The notes: generated from the sequence alone by a model not told the origin. 64,000 nucleotides of DNA from Cyathus striatus (GCA_025738555.1 JAOVFP010000012.1:2914001-2978000), one strand, 5' to 3'. Counted from the stretch's first letter, positions 38,336-50,934 are shown. Translations and numbers: made by a program.

Positions 38336-39130
38336 TTATACTAGTATTACAATAACAATAGGAATTATAAAGTAATGAGTACTTATGAGTACACATACTA
38401 GTATTACAATAATAATAGGAATCATAAAGTAATGAGTACTTATGAGTACACACACTAGTATTACAATAATAATAGGAATCATAAAGTAATGAGTACTTAT
38501 GAGTACACATATTAGTATTACAATAATAATAGGAATCATAAAGTAATAAGTACTTATGAGTACACACACTAGTATTACAATAATAATAGGAATCATAAAG
38601 TAATGAGTACTTATGAGTACACATGCTAGTATTAAAATAACAATAGAAAACATAAAGTAATGAGTACTTATGAGTACACATGCTAGTATTAAAATAACAA
38701 TAGAAAACATAAAGTAATGAGTACTTATGAGTACACATGCTAGTATTAAAATAACAATAGAAAACATAAAGTAATGAGTACTTATGAGTACACATGCTAG
38801 TATTAAAATAACAATAGAAAACATAAAGTAATGAGTACTTATGAGTACACATGCTAGTATTAAAATAACAATAGAAAACATAAAGTAATGAGTACTTATG
38901 AGTACACATATTAGTATTACAATAATAATAGGAATCATAAAGTAATGAGTACTTATGAGTACACACACTAGTATTACAATAATGATAGAAAGCATAAATT
39001 AATGAGTACTTATGAGTACACATAGTAGCATTACAATAATAATAGGAAGCATAAAGTAATGAGTACTTATGAGTAGACATAATACAATTGTAATAATAGT
39101 AGAAGCATAAAGTAATGAGTACTTATGAAT
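38336..39130. repeat. 60-bp minisatellite, about 13-14 units
   Basis: The unit contains ATAAAGTAATGAGTACTTAT, GAGTACACA and AGTATTA then AATAA. Thirteen units are nearly perfect and a fourteenth is degraded. Five consecutive central units are a distinct subtype (ACAATAGAAAACATAAAG). The same module forms the outer ends of element A (34550-34615 and 36790-36920). As 60 is a multiple of 3, two minus-strand frames stay open across the array; these are not genes. Confidence 0.9.
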
Positions 39131-39439
39131 AGCCTGTATATACATATAGTATATGCCTCACTCATAAAACTCAGACCTTATATGATATCCCATATCATAT
39201 AAGGCCTATGATAAATGAGAAATTTGGCTGACACTTATGTTTTATTGGTGCAAAGAATTACTTGTAGGAATCCTTCTGGGTCCATGAGGTCATCCAATTC
39301 ATCAACAGTAAGCTTTCCCGAATTATATTGATAATAAGGATGATATCTCTTAGGGTCTATGGGCTACAAATAGTCAGTAATTAATGGTGAGTTCATAAAA
39401 TTTTCATACTAGAACTGTCATTGATGTTTGGAGCTGCTC

Positions 39440-40244
39440 TTCAATTATTGACAGGTGAAGAGTCCCTTCATCATCAACAACACAAGATATTTCATGTTAT
39501 GTCGCCAGTCCTTTGCAGATTTGTATACTCGAACAGCAACATCCTTATTTCATGGCATCTTCACTGTGGTATGTCGAGGTTTCATAGAATTTATTATGTT
39601 TCTAACCACATCCATAACTGTATCGGATTCCATGTATGTTAATTGTGGAGACTTGATGTTCTGTGTTACTGCTTCTGGTGTGTCACCATCTATTAGCTCA
39701 TAGGGGAGATGCTGATACTGAAAATTGGTGTGGCTTGGATGTTCATGTACTCTTTAGAATATTCAGGATACTCAGTGAGATAGGCAGAAGGCAGAAGGGA
39801 AGTCTTAGGACATACCTCTTTTTTTCTGTTTTGGCAACTCTTCATGTTCACCTTCAGCCAATCATTTTCTCGAATTAGAGGTATTTCCTCTGTAGTACAA
39901 TATCAGCCTTCGAATTTTGACATTTGAAGAGAAGTCTTAATGACTAACCTTTTTCTTTTTCTTTTTGGAGGAGACTCTTCATGTTCACCTTTCTCTGGTT
40001 GTTTCCATGAGTTAGGAGCTGTTGATAATGCTTGGGTTTGACCATTCTTATATGCAACAAGTGCAACTATGAAGTCGTTCTTAATTGGTACCCCTGGCTT
40101 CCTTTGACCAGTTGCTTGGACATTCACATGATTGTCTTTACAAAGTTGCTGAAGAATGTGGTATGGGAAGGACCTGAGTGCAGATTCACGAACAACGGCT
40201 CTTTGAAGAACCTGTCCTGCTTCCTGGATCAACAAGTTAGACAT
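39440..40244 (-). pseudogene. Decayed SAP-like domain gene
   Basis: The first exon starts at ATG 40244 (MSNLLIQEAGQVLQRAV). It has a segment SFPYHILQQLCKDN...IKNDFIVALVAYK that resembles a SAP-type DNA-binding helix pair, then a basic PPKRKRKR stretch that could be nuclear. A GTTAGT donor and TACTACAG acceptor lead to a second exon that repeats the GEHEE-PK-KR pattern but contains a TGA. A further stretch (about 39720-39440) reads coherently (YQHLPYELIDGDTPEAV, VAVRVYKSAKDWRHNMKYLV) but also has a TGA after VKMP. Function of the family is unknown. The multiple stops indicate a pseudogene. The 310 bp beyond its 3' end hold nothing recognisable. Confidence 0.45.
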
Positions 40245-41049
40245 TGTGATTTAATGACTCCAGAATGAACCATGACTATAAGTATTCAATGCTGGATATG
40301 ATGCTGGGCACTTGCTGAGCAAAGCTTGCCATCCTCTTTTATAGTGCACAAGTATATTCTTATTGTTTCTTATTGTATTCTCAATCACTGTTACTACAAA
40401 GAGCTTATAATAGGAAACATTCACTGTCTTATATCGAACCTCCCAGTTCTATAATAAAGGTTGAAAAAGCCTTATCAACCCAAGGTGTGGAGCTAACATC
40501 TCGGCTCCATCCCTGGGCAGGAACTGAGTGGGGACAGAGCAGGGAGTTGAGTGGGCTGTGAGTAGGTGTGAGTGGCTTGTGAGTGGCCCCATGAGTGGGA
40601 CAATCAATATGATACATTACCATATTTACAATCTGCACATACATAGGGTAGGAGAACATATTGTTTATTACATTTAGAATTGGTGAGTGGATCTGATAAA
40701 CAAACCAATCCAGACTCTGTTACCAGGACAAATTTTGAATGTGTGATAAGATAGGGATGTGGAACATAGCTAGAATCTGTGTTTAGATAGGATCAGTGAA
40801 CAAATGTGCATTCCAATTCAGGATTTGTGTGAGAATCTGTGTTAGCAACCAATTTTTCACACAGATTCTACCTTTGTTCTATTGTTATTTTCTCAATATG
40901 GAAATGCAATATGGGTTTAGAACCAATCCATCATTGTTTTCTAAATATGAACATGAATCTGTTCAAGGAGCCAATTTTGGTACACATTCTAATTGTTAAA
41001 CAAATCTGTTTGTACCATATTTACCCCACCCTGATTCAGTCCTGTCTGA
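40245..41049. other. No gene; hairpin present
   Basis: An inverted repeat, AGAATCTGTG with CACAGATTCT, lies at 40832-40868, and another partial AGAATCTGTG copy is near 40772. These look like remnants of a small transposon. Confidence 0.35.
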
Positions 41050-42720
41050 GGTGCCATCAACTAAGGTAAATCCAGTCTACATGCACCACTTCTATCTCAT
41101 TAATTTACATCCACTACTTTTCTATTATAAATGTAGGAAATTCACAGTCCATACAGATAGATGTAGATATTTCAGAATATACCTATTTCATATGATAGAT
41201 CCCCATAATGCACAAATAAATGCAACAAATTAAACATGAAGATCTTGCCTGCTTCCACCATATTTAGCAGATGACAGGAATCTAGTCTCATCATGCTGTG
41301 TTCATGTGCTGACTAATCTGTCATTTTCGGAATGCACAATGCAAATATCCCATGCTTATCACTTCTGTCAGCATATGGCACATCCCATCAATCATAAGAT
41401 ATCCAGTCTACATGCACCACTTCTTCCTCATTCATTTAGATCATCCATGTCACTATTAAAAATGTAGGAAACACATGATCTATTCTATTAGAAGTAGATA
41501 TTTCACAATATAATTATTCTATGTTATAGATCCACATAATGCACTAATAAATGCGAAAAATTACAAACAAAGAACCTGCCTGCTTCTGCTACATTCATCA
41601 GATGTGTCATATCCTGTATCACCTACCTCTGGACCTCTAGTCTCTTACTCTGCATTCACCTTTGCTTACTCTGGACTTTGCTTACATTCTCATTATTACC
41701 TATTGCTTACTGTACATAGATTACTTCTGTTTCCTTTCTTCTGTTCTACTGAGCTATCTCCTCAGTAATGTAGTATACATTTCATAGTGAGTCACTTATC
41801 ATTCTTAAGTGTGCCACTATCAGTTTTACTTTACACCACCATATGTGCTCACTTCTCTGACATGTTTTATTACATTTAATTAGTTATAGTCTTCATTCTA
41901 CATATGTCTACCCTGACCGTACTTCTCCACTGGCCTTTACTTACTCTGAGTCTCTAGTATTTAAGTAGCACTCAATTTGTACTTAGTCTTCAGTTTTGTA
42001 TTAAACTACATCCTCACCCTTTCGTTTGACTTGAGTTCCACCTCTTGTCTTCTCATCCCTTGTCTTCTCTGAAGGGCTTGCCCTTACTCCGAAATCCAGG
42101 ACCAGAAATCCCAGGGGCACAGCACATAAGCTGAAGCCAAAGTCCTACCCCTGAGTTCTCATTCTCCATTTCATCTCATACTTGCCCCTTGCTTCTCCAT
42201 AGTCACCCCCTCATACTCTGCCGCCAAGTCAGGCTAGAGGCACAGTCATGACAAGATGACAAGAATCTAGTCTCATTGTTCTGTGTACATGTGCTGACTC
42301 ATGTGTCATTTTCAGATCGAGGAAAACAAATATACCATGCATATCAATTCTATCCATGTATGGCACATCCCATCAATTAAGGTAAATCCAGTCTACATGC
42401 ACCACTTCCACCTCATTAATTTACATCCTCTACATCACTATTAGAAATGTAGAACATGCATAATCTGTTCATTTAGATGTATATATAACATAGTATAATT
42501 ATTCCATATTATACATCCCCATAATGCACTAATGATTGTGAAAATTACAAATGAAGATCCTGCCTCCTGCCACCACATTCACCAGATGACAGGAATCTAG
42601 TCTTGTCACGCTGCATTCATGTGCTGACTCATCTGTTATTTTTGTGTGCAATCCAAATTACTCATGCTTATCACATCTGTCTGTATATGGGGCATTGCAT
42701 CAATTATTCCAGTCCAGTTC
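41050..42720. repeat. About 3 tandem units of ~330 bp, one split by a solo LTR
   Basis: The anchor word ATCCAGTCTACATGCACCAC occurs near 41070, 41400 and 42385. The first spacing is about 330 bp. The second is about 985 bp and becomes about 330 bp after subtracting the LTR and one target copy. No coding content is apparent. Confidence 0.75.
41605..42253. mobile_element. Solo LTR 1
   Basis: The 649-bp sequence starts TGTCAT and ends ATGACA. AGATG flanks both sides (41600-41604 and 42254-42258), a 5-bp target duplication. It contains TATTTAAGTAGCAC (about 41960), a likely promoter of the parent retrotransposon, and GGGGCACAGCACATAAGCTG (about 42114), both shared with solo LTR 2. Confidence 0.85.
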
Positions 42721-43806
42721 TTATAGACTACATTTTACATTACAATTTATACATTCTATAGACATATTTTCAACTAAGTGTACCAAAAAATAGTATTTTA
42801 GAATCTATACTAACTTGCTATCTATATCTTGGGAGTCGAGGTGAACATAGGATGTGGTTTTTGCATGCCAAAATTGTAGTTTAATAGAACCACATATTCA
42901 TATTTTTTGAAAATGTAGCATAGTATGGCCACTTTCCTAATACAGATATAGTCTTATATCACCACAAGCATTTACTATTAAACATCAGACTGACTAATAT
43001 CTAGCTTACCATGCATGGAGGTACATGGGTATGTACCTGTCATTTGGTATATTTTATGTACCACTCTGGAATGGCACATCACATACTACCTATCTGGAGG
43101 TACCCCAACATGCTCCAGGTGATAACACAGGTTGGTCCTGATCAGTTGGCCTTTGTGGGGCCCCAGTATGGTATGCTGGATGATGAATAAAAGGAAAAGT
43201 AGCCAGGTGTCTACCTCCTGTTTCCCTACCTCCTTCATTGGGGGGTTGGGTGATAGACAGACCCTCACCCCCTCCATAAGTTGGAATGATAGTGCCTGTG
43301 AACAAGTAGTGTAAATCCAAATTTAGAATAGAGCAATGTGGAGTAGTAGCTGCAATATGTACCACACTTGTACAGCCATGGTGAGTGAGTACAGGAACCT
43401 TGACCTAGGTTGCCATAGGTAGACTATGTCGAGATTTTGGTGCACAATACTAGGGCATTGTGCATCAAGGTTGTGACTGAGTTGTCTGCTTTCCTGTCCT
43501 TTGTAGAGTCAGTATATTTGGGCAGGGACTGTTAGTTAATCTATTGACATAGACATTCCCTGTGTAGCCAGTCCTAGATCTGACTTGTGTTAGGGATTAT
43601 ACTTATGAGAGGTTAGTTTGGTGAAGGTGGGGTTGAGAAGTATAATAATTATCTTGTAGATTTAGTGAGAATAGATCAGGCAGACTCAATTTACTAATGG
43701 TCAGAGTTGAAGACATGTATATGTATTCATATGCATTGCAAGAGTAGTTGTTAAAAAGGTAAGAAAGAGGTTTGTAGAGGTAATACCAGAGTGGGGGCAG
43801 TATTTA
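42721..43806. other. No gene recognised
   Basis: Short overlapping frames at 43086-43365 show no motif and no intron structure. The rest is AT-rich with no recognisable repeat. Confidence 0.3.
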
Positions 43807-45168
43807 TTAGAAACCGCCACATCCCCTACTGCTGCTGCCACAACCTCTTCCTCTGGTTTGACTACCTCTGCTACTTCCTCAAGCTCCCCCTCAGCTTTGT
43901 CCCCTGTTAGCCTGGCCATTGGTGCTGCCTTGAGATGATCCTGGCTGATTGGCTGCAGCAATTGCTTGAGTGAAGATGTTGGAGTGGTCCACCACTTGTT
44001 GATCATCATCATCATTGGGGATTGGTTCGAGACCAAGGTGAGCCAGGCACTCACAGAGGCCAGTAGGGTGGTCAAGACCCCAGCAGATGGTGCCCTGGAT
44101 GTCTTTGCTGCACATAACCAAGGTTGGCCCCATGATTAGTGCATTGTGGAAATGCTCAACCTCCTTCCAGTGCACTTCAGCATTGGATGTAATCAGAGAC
44201 ATGTGAATACACCATATAGTAACTGGAGCAGACTTGCTAGTCTTCCTGTTCTTCAACATGATAATGATTGTGCACACATAGATGCTGTTCATGACATAGG
44301 CAAAGTGTTGTTCAGCTGGAATGTTAGTGAGGACCTGATTGTCCCCATATTGGTTGACATAGTTAGCAAAGTCCTCCAAGTCACTGAAAGTAGCCCTAAA
44401 GGCTTCAGTGACTTTGTGCCTCTTTTCCTCTGAGTCCAGTCCCTTTATGTGTAGGTACATCATAAAGTCAGATGTAGGGAGGTTGAGAGCAAAGACTGTC
44501 AGCCATTCCTTGTCCTTCTGAATGCAACCTGTGTTGACTGCCAGAGCCGTGTTTTCCCAAGAGTCGACAATGATGCAGATGGGATGTGGCACCTTGTCTC
44601 TAGGGAGAGGGGACTTACAGCATGCTGAGATAGCAGCTAAGACAGTGTTGGGTCCCAGGAAGGAGTGGAGGATGTCAGTGACCTTGTTTTCCTTTGACTC
44701 AATCTCATCTTGGTAGTCTGACACTCTGTCACTGCCAAGAAGCACAAAGAAACCCAGCTTCCCTTTTACTTGAGCAAAGACCTTCTTTGAGACTTTCTTG
44801 TCCATTGAAGCAAAGATAGTATGGTCATCAACTCTGTTGATGTAGGGAAAGAGGGTGCATTGACTGCTTTCCTGTCCTGTAGTGTTGGTTGTTGAGTTTG
44901 GATTGATGGTGTTGTGATTGTGCAGTGCAGGTTCATCTTCAAGGATGAAGCCTGCCTCTTGTAGCTCAGCTCTGCTGTGTGTTTGGAGCAGAACATTCAG
45001 GATGTGCTGGAGACTGCCTTGGTTGGTGGTGGGAACAGTGTAAGATTGTACAGGGGGATCATTGGTGGGGGGCTGAGGAGGAGTGGCATCAGCTGGTGTA
45101 TGTTGGCCTGCTTGTCCTTCCTGGGAAACTTTGGTGGACTTGTGAGGGGTGTTAGCCATTTGGATCAT
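43807..45168 (-). pseudogene. Gag-like protein gene with zinc-knuckle-like motif and RGG tail (broken by two stops)
   Basis: A 425-codon frame opens at ATG 45168 (a second ATG follows three codons later, MANTPHKSTK). Its N-terminus is rich in Pro, Gln and Thr, and the centre is folded-looking. Near the C-terminus lies C-x8-C-WGLDHPTGLC, a Cys/His pattern reminiscent of zinc knuckles in agaricomycete proteins of unknown function. The frame hits TGA after GQS, but reading on in the same frame gives GGA, another TGA, then GSSRGSQTRGRG and GCGGF to TAA at 43807, an RGG-type tail. Both TGA codons could have arisen from CGA (Arg). A gag-like, nucleic-acid-binding role is inferred from composition only. 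No polymerase gene accompanies it. Confidence 0.5.
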
Positions 45169-45269
45169 AAAAAGCCCAGGTTTTATGATCCAGTGATCAC
45201 AAAATCCCTGACTTCCATGATCACTGCCAAAATCTAATGGTATCCATTATTATTAATGAATGTATGAGT

Positions 45270-45695
45270 GATCAAAGGTGATCATTGGATGTTATAATAG
45301 TCTATGATTGATATTAAAGGGCATATTGACTACTAATGAATACTAATGAATGTGAAAGTGATCATAAGTGATCATGGTACTATATAAATGGTGTATTATA
45401 GTGTGTAATGACTACTATTGAATACTAATGAATGTGGAAGTGATTATAAGTGATCATGGTATGTTATTACTAGTGTATTATTGTGTATAATGACTACTAG
45501 CTTATACTAATGAATATAATAGTGATCATGAGTGATCATAGTGTGTTATATTAGTGTATTATTGTGTGTAATGACTACTAGTTAATACTAATGATTGTTA
45601 AAGTGATCATAAGTGATCATGGTATGTTATAATGGTATATTATAGTATATAATGACTACTGGTAAATACTAATCAATATGGAGGTGATCATAAGT
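45270..45695. repeat. Subterminal tandem repeat of element B
   Basis: Five units of about 81-91 bp each begin with GTGATCAWRRGTGATCA and contain AATGACTACT and AATACTAATGAAT. The mirror image lies at 47320-47514 plus 48179-48420. Confidence 0.75.
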
Positions 45696-47514
45696 GATCA
45701 GATGTCATTTGTCACACATTTTTCAAGCTGTCACGTTCGTCACGTTCGTCACAGTTTTCCCGCGTGTCACACATTTCCCGCGCCTCACACATTTCTCATG
45801 TGTCACGTTTGTCACACATATTCCCGCGCTTCACGCGTGTCACATCCGTCACATTTTTAGCGCTCATCACGCATGTCACATACTTACATTTGTCACACTT
45901 TGCACAACTATCATGTATTTAAGAGGTGTTACTCTTTTGATTCACATTACATATTCTATGTGTGTCACTCATTATGCTCCTTGCATATGTCACATTTGTC
46001 ACTATTTTCACAGCTCAGTGATGTAATTCAACATATCTAAATTTGAAAACTATGTTAAGTGGGGGATACTCAACATATCACTTGTCATGGTCTACTAGCC
46101 CATCATGGTTTTCATGTGTATCATGTTTTTGATGTATATCACATGTCAAGTTTGTCATGTTCTCAATTTGTATTTCATTTGTCATGCTTAATTTTGTTTC
46201 TGACATTTGCTCACATGTGTGGAGCCTGAAGGCACAGTAGGAAGGAGAATTATGATGTACTGAACACTTAACACCCAGGGAGATAAGCTGGTCACATTTG
46301 TCTGATTACCTGTATATCTATACTATTGTTGAAATTGTTACAGAAAGGAATGTGACAATTGTAAATTGTGGAAGTGTAACAGTAATAAACAACTAGAATG
46401 AAACATATAAAGTGTGTATGTATGTAAGTCCATTGATATTTTACAATCAAGACTAGAGATGTGATATAACAGCATTGAATATTTTCATATTAAACAATTG
46501 GTAATAGACATACACATGGGCAAAAAATATGAAAGAATGGTGATATATGTGATTTTACATCACATCAAACTTACACATCTCATTCATTAGATAATCATGA
46601 TTCTTGTATCAGTATTGGTTATACTGATATCTTCAATACATATTATTGAGTCACATATCTGCTTACTCTATATGACTACATGATAGTTCGATTTATTGAT
46701 ACAGAAAAATAATGAAAACTATCTCCACTCATATTAATATTGTGTCACAATCAGTTTCACTTCTACACTGCTATATGTGTTCACATCACTAACATATGTT
46801 GTTCATATTTATACTTAGACATCATGACTTCATCTTTGAGATAAGCATATGACTACTGGCATGATCAGCCAGGTAACTACTCAGACAGCATCAGGAAATG
46901 GTCCATGCGCATGCTATTGCTGAGTATCCCCCACATACCATAGTTATCAAATTTAGATATGTTGTCAATATCAAAGGCCATATACATTACTAAGCTGTGA
47001 AAATAGTGATAAATATAACATGCAAAGAGCATAATGAGTGACACACATAGAATATGTAATGTGAATCAAAAGAGTAACATCTCACAAATACATGATAGTT
47101 GTGCAAAGTGTGACAAATGTAAGTATGTGACATGCGTGATGAGCGCTAAAAATGTGACGGATGTGACACGCGTGAAGCGCGGGAATATGTGTGACAAACG
47201 TGACACATGAGAAATGTGTGAGGCGCGGGAAATGTGTGACACGCGGGAAAACTGTGACGAACGTGACGAACGTGACAGCTTGAAAAATGTGTGACAAATG
47301 ACATCTGATCACTTATGATCACCTCCATATTGATTAGTATTTACCAGTAGTCATTATATACTATAATATACCATTATAACATACCATGATCACTTATGAT
47401 CACTTTAACAATCATTAGTATTAACTAGTAGTCATTACACACAATAATACACTAATATAACACACTATGATCACTCATGATCACTATTATATTCATTAGT
47501 ATAAGCTAGTAGTC

Positions 47515-48173
47515 TGTCATAGCCGTACTTTTCCTATCATTCCTGCACTTCTATTCCGCACTTTGTCTCTGCACTTCCCGCACTTCCTAACTTGTACAGA
47601 TCTGGTTCTTCTACTTTTCCCTTACACTCTTCTGATGAAGGTTGCCAAGCTTATGTCACCTTATTCACCCGATCCTTATCCATCTCCATTATGCTTTCTC
47701 CATCGTACCCCGGGTATACTTGTCTCAGCATTCCTTTCAATCCTTAGTTCGTCCTTGGTATATATTGTATTCAAACCCTACTCCACCTTCCGCCACCATC
47801 TTATTATGTTTATCAATTAACATACTACTACCCATTCGTTCACCAGTCATCGGTGAAGTCATATAGTATTTAAGTAGCACATTTTGTACTACTGATACTC
47901 AGTTGAAATATCAACTAAATTACTATCCTTCTTACTTGTCTTTGAGTCCTACTCAACTCCAGCTTGAATCATTGTCTTCACACCAATGACTCTGCACTCT
48001 GCACTCCTGTTCCTCTCTTCCTCTGCACTCCTGTCTCTCCCTTCCACACTTCGAAATACCTGGACCATGAGAACGACAAGGGGCACAGCACATAAGCTGA
48101 AGCCGACAGTCCTTCTGTCCCGCACTTCCCTACCTTACGCTTCCGACCTTGCATAGAAATACGGGTCTTGACA
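47515..48173. mobile_element. Solo LTR 2, nested in element B
   Basis: The 659-bp sequence starts TGTCAT and ends TTGACA, with TAGTC on both sides (47510-47514 and 48174-48178). It shares TATTTAAGTAGCAC and GGGGCACAGCACATAAGCTG with solo LTR 1. Removing it restores the right arm of element B. Confidence 0.88.
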
Positions 48174-48561
48174 TAGTCATTATACACAATAATACACTAG
48201 TAATAACATACCATGATCACTTATAATCACTTCCACATTCATTAGTATTCAATAGTAGTCATTACACACTATAATACACCATTATATAGTACCATGATCA
48301 CTTATGATCACTTTCACATTCATTAGTATTCATTAGTAGTCAATATGCCCTTTAATATCAATCATAGACTATTATAACATCCAATGATCACCTTTGATCA
48401 CTCATACATTCATTAATAATAATGAGAGTTGCATGTAGCATTCTACCTCCATGGGGGGATAGAGTTGGTTGGGGGACAAGTGGGTTTGGGGGTTGGTTGG
48501 GATTGCATTATTAGAAGTGAGAGGTTGGAGAAGGTGTTTGGGTAGGCTATGGATAGTTTGG

Positions 48562-48885
48562 TTATGAATTCTGGATTCTGAGGACAGGAGTGGTGGGTAT
48601 GCTCACCTTTTTAAAGGGTTTCTCTGCCCAGTGTTTGGTGTCCCTTTGTTCATGAATACAAAGCATGTCTTGTATCATGCATGCAGTGGTCCATGCATCT
48701 GATTTTAAGTCATTGTACTTGAGCTGTGTTCTCTTTGATGCCAATATCTGGTGATGTGTTATGTGTGCCAAGTATGAGTCTCTGTCCCTTTGATAATATT
48801 TCTGAGATAACAGAGTGGTATCTAGGTGAGTGGCCACTGGCACTGGATTAGAGAAGGGGGGGGAATAGTATATACTGTCAAGCAA
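48562..48885 (-). CDS. Hypothetical protein fragment (107 aa)
   Basis: The ATG-started frame contains a Tyr/His-rich segment (LLSQKYYQRDRDSYLAHITHH) and ends VLRIQNS. No domain is recognised. It lies on the same strand as, and upstream of, the gag-like gene at 45168, with element B between them. It may be an upstream part of the same locus or a separate remnant. Confidence 0.25.
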   Translation of the reverse strand: MLDSIYYSPPFSNPVPVATHLDTTLLSQKYYQRDRDSYLAHITHHQILASKRTQLKYNDLKSDAWTTACMIQDMLCIHEQRDTKHWAEKPFKKVSIPTTPVLRIQNS

Positions 48886-49096
48886 GGGGGGGAGGATAGA
48901 GGTGGGGGAGTGGATATGGACAGTGAGTTCTTAAGAGGTTAGAGATGTTTACAACGGGGTGATAGTAGCTAGATTATGTAATAATAACTACTTACTCCTA
49001 AAACAATGTAATGGGGTGGCAAGTTTGGAGGGAATTTTGCAGAAGATCAATATTAAGGATGCTTCCAGGCAAAAGGGGGTAGAAGGGGAATGTATA

Positions 49097-49679
49097 AGGT
49101 AGAGAGCATGAGAATCCAGCACCCTTATGTAATCAGCTTAGTAAGCGCCAAGAGGTGCAAAATTCTGGGTTTGGGAAAATAAAAAAAATTATATACAACT
49201 ATTTCAACTTTTAGTTTACTCTACATCAACTTCAATGTGCTCTAAAGTGTGATTCTAAGATGTTTAAGCAAAGAACACATCAATATGTCACCAATATCTA
49301 AGTCTAAGCTGCTCTCGCTGTCACAAAATGTGACATAGTGTGACAGTATATCACATGCAAATATGTTACATAATCCAAAACATATTATGTAAGATGCAAA
49401 ATACTTGAGGTCAAAAAATTAAAATGCCTTCCAAACATTTGCAAATGCATTAATATGGTATTTTAATGTATTTATTACTCGAAAACATGTTTCTTAAATT
49501 TCTCCGGGTATAGTCCAAATCTCGAAAAAATAATTCCAATGTTCTGATCCAAATACCAAAAGCTATCATTTGTTGGAATTAGATTTTCGGAAAAATGATG
49601 TGTGAGGAAGGAATTTCGAATGTTATTGTGACGAGAATGTTGATTATGTAAAGGTGCTGGAACCCTATGCTCTCTACCT
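49097..49679. mobile_element. 583-bp MITE with TA flanks
   Basis: Inverted ends of about 40 bp start AGGTAGAGAGCAT and include CCAGCACC and TAATCA. TA lies directly outside both ends (49095-49096 and 49680-49681). The AT-rich interior has no ORF. Confidence 0.7.
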
Positions 49680-50934
49680 TAGGAAGGTGGAGGACCATCT
49701 AAGTAGTGGGTAGGTAACGTCTCTGGCTATGTATGATGTAATGTGCAATACTCTAGGAGTTCATGGCTCTTCTTACTAGACTCAAATCAAATCACTTAAT
49801 CAATAATCTTGGAAAGGTCACTTTAATTCACTACACTACATCAAGGTACTTTATAATGGAAGCTGTGCAGGGGATAGCTTGGGTCTACATGGCAAAACTT
49901 GTCTACTTCATATACTGTTGGAAATATGGTGGCTGATGGTACTGCATAGCTGCTAGATAGGTACATTCAGGGTACTAGGGAGGGTAAACTATGTCATTGA
50001 CAGGGGGAAGCCATTCACTCATGGAGCATGCTGGACAGGGGGTCATGTGTCTGTCATAGGGGGTTGCACAACAGGGGATATGGCACCACACACATTCCTT
50101 TGGTTGGGATGGGATTGGCTATATGCAGATGTGCTAAGAATAGTGCAAAGATCTATCAGGGCTCAGGGCTTATCACTTTAATTAAACACACATCACTTTG
50201 CTGGTTACCCTGAGAGAAGTGGATCAGTTGGCTCAGGGTTCCAGGGTTTGCCAAGGCATCTAGTGAGGTGCTTCATCATCACTTGCTTCTCTTGGGTAGT
50301 GATCACATTCGCTCATGTGACCTTTGTGCATTGTTTAGATGTGTTCTGGCTGTTATCCATTTAGTTGCTGAGTTTAGCACTGCTGCTTTATCTGTCTCTT
50401 CTGCATGTAGTACTACCTTAGGCTTTGTCATATTCACACCCTTGGTAAGTGTACTTCTTAGTACTTTTAACTGGCAGCTCAGGTCTCACTCCAATTCTGT
50501 AACTAACCCATGTTTGTTACCATTTGGTGAGTACTAATTACATGTATAGAAAAAGCTAAAATCCACAACTATAGATAGTGTACATCCATCAGGCATCTCA
50601 TTCTCCCTATCTACATCATACTGTCAGGCATTGCTGCATGATGGTGTCTGTGTTGACTTGCATGCGCGTTGTTTGTGCTTATGTCAGTCTTCAGAATGAT
50701 ATCAGGTGGGGGTTAACTATGTCTATGTATTTGCTGTGAGTTTACCAGTCCATGGTCATTGTAAGACCAGTAGATAGATTCTGAAAGTGCATAGGGGGGG
50801 CAGGAGGTATTCCCTGAGGGTCTGGTCAGCGGCTTCTCCTCCTCAGAGGGGGAAATGCACATCAACACCAATTATACCCAGTCCTTGACCAATAGAGAAC
50901 CGTGGGAAAACCATAGATGGTCGTGGTTCAAGGT
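49680..50934. other. No gene recognised
   Basis: Short frames at 50028-50540 lack motifs and conserved splice structure. Confidence 0.3.

Larger units (their letters stand above)
45245..48424. mobile_element. Non-coding element B: related to element A, split by a solo LTR
   Basis: The termini CATTATTATTAATGAATG (45245) and its complement ending at 48424 begin long inverted arms. Each arm has about five units of an ~82-90-bp repeat centred on GTGATCATAAGTGATCA, followed inward by a GTCAC-rich block (45700-45900 and 47110-47310) that is almost a perfect mirror image. The core (about 46330-46870) is homologous to that of element A. The right arm is interrupted by solo LTR 2. No coding capacity and no clear target duplication was found. 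Confidence 0.65.

Noticed and set aside
38166..39080. 304- and 219-codon minus-strand frames with a 20-residue repeat
   Set aside because: They follow entirely from a 60-bp minisatellite whose period is a multiple of 3; two frames are open at once and there is no codon bias.
38336..39130. CRISPR-like array
   Set aside because: The 60-bp units are contiguous with no unique spacers, and the genome is eukaryotic.
45678..46026. Short frames rich in His, Cys and Thr, mirrored at 47082-47328
   Set aside because: They lie in the inverted GTCAC arms of element B and are identical because the arms are mirror images.
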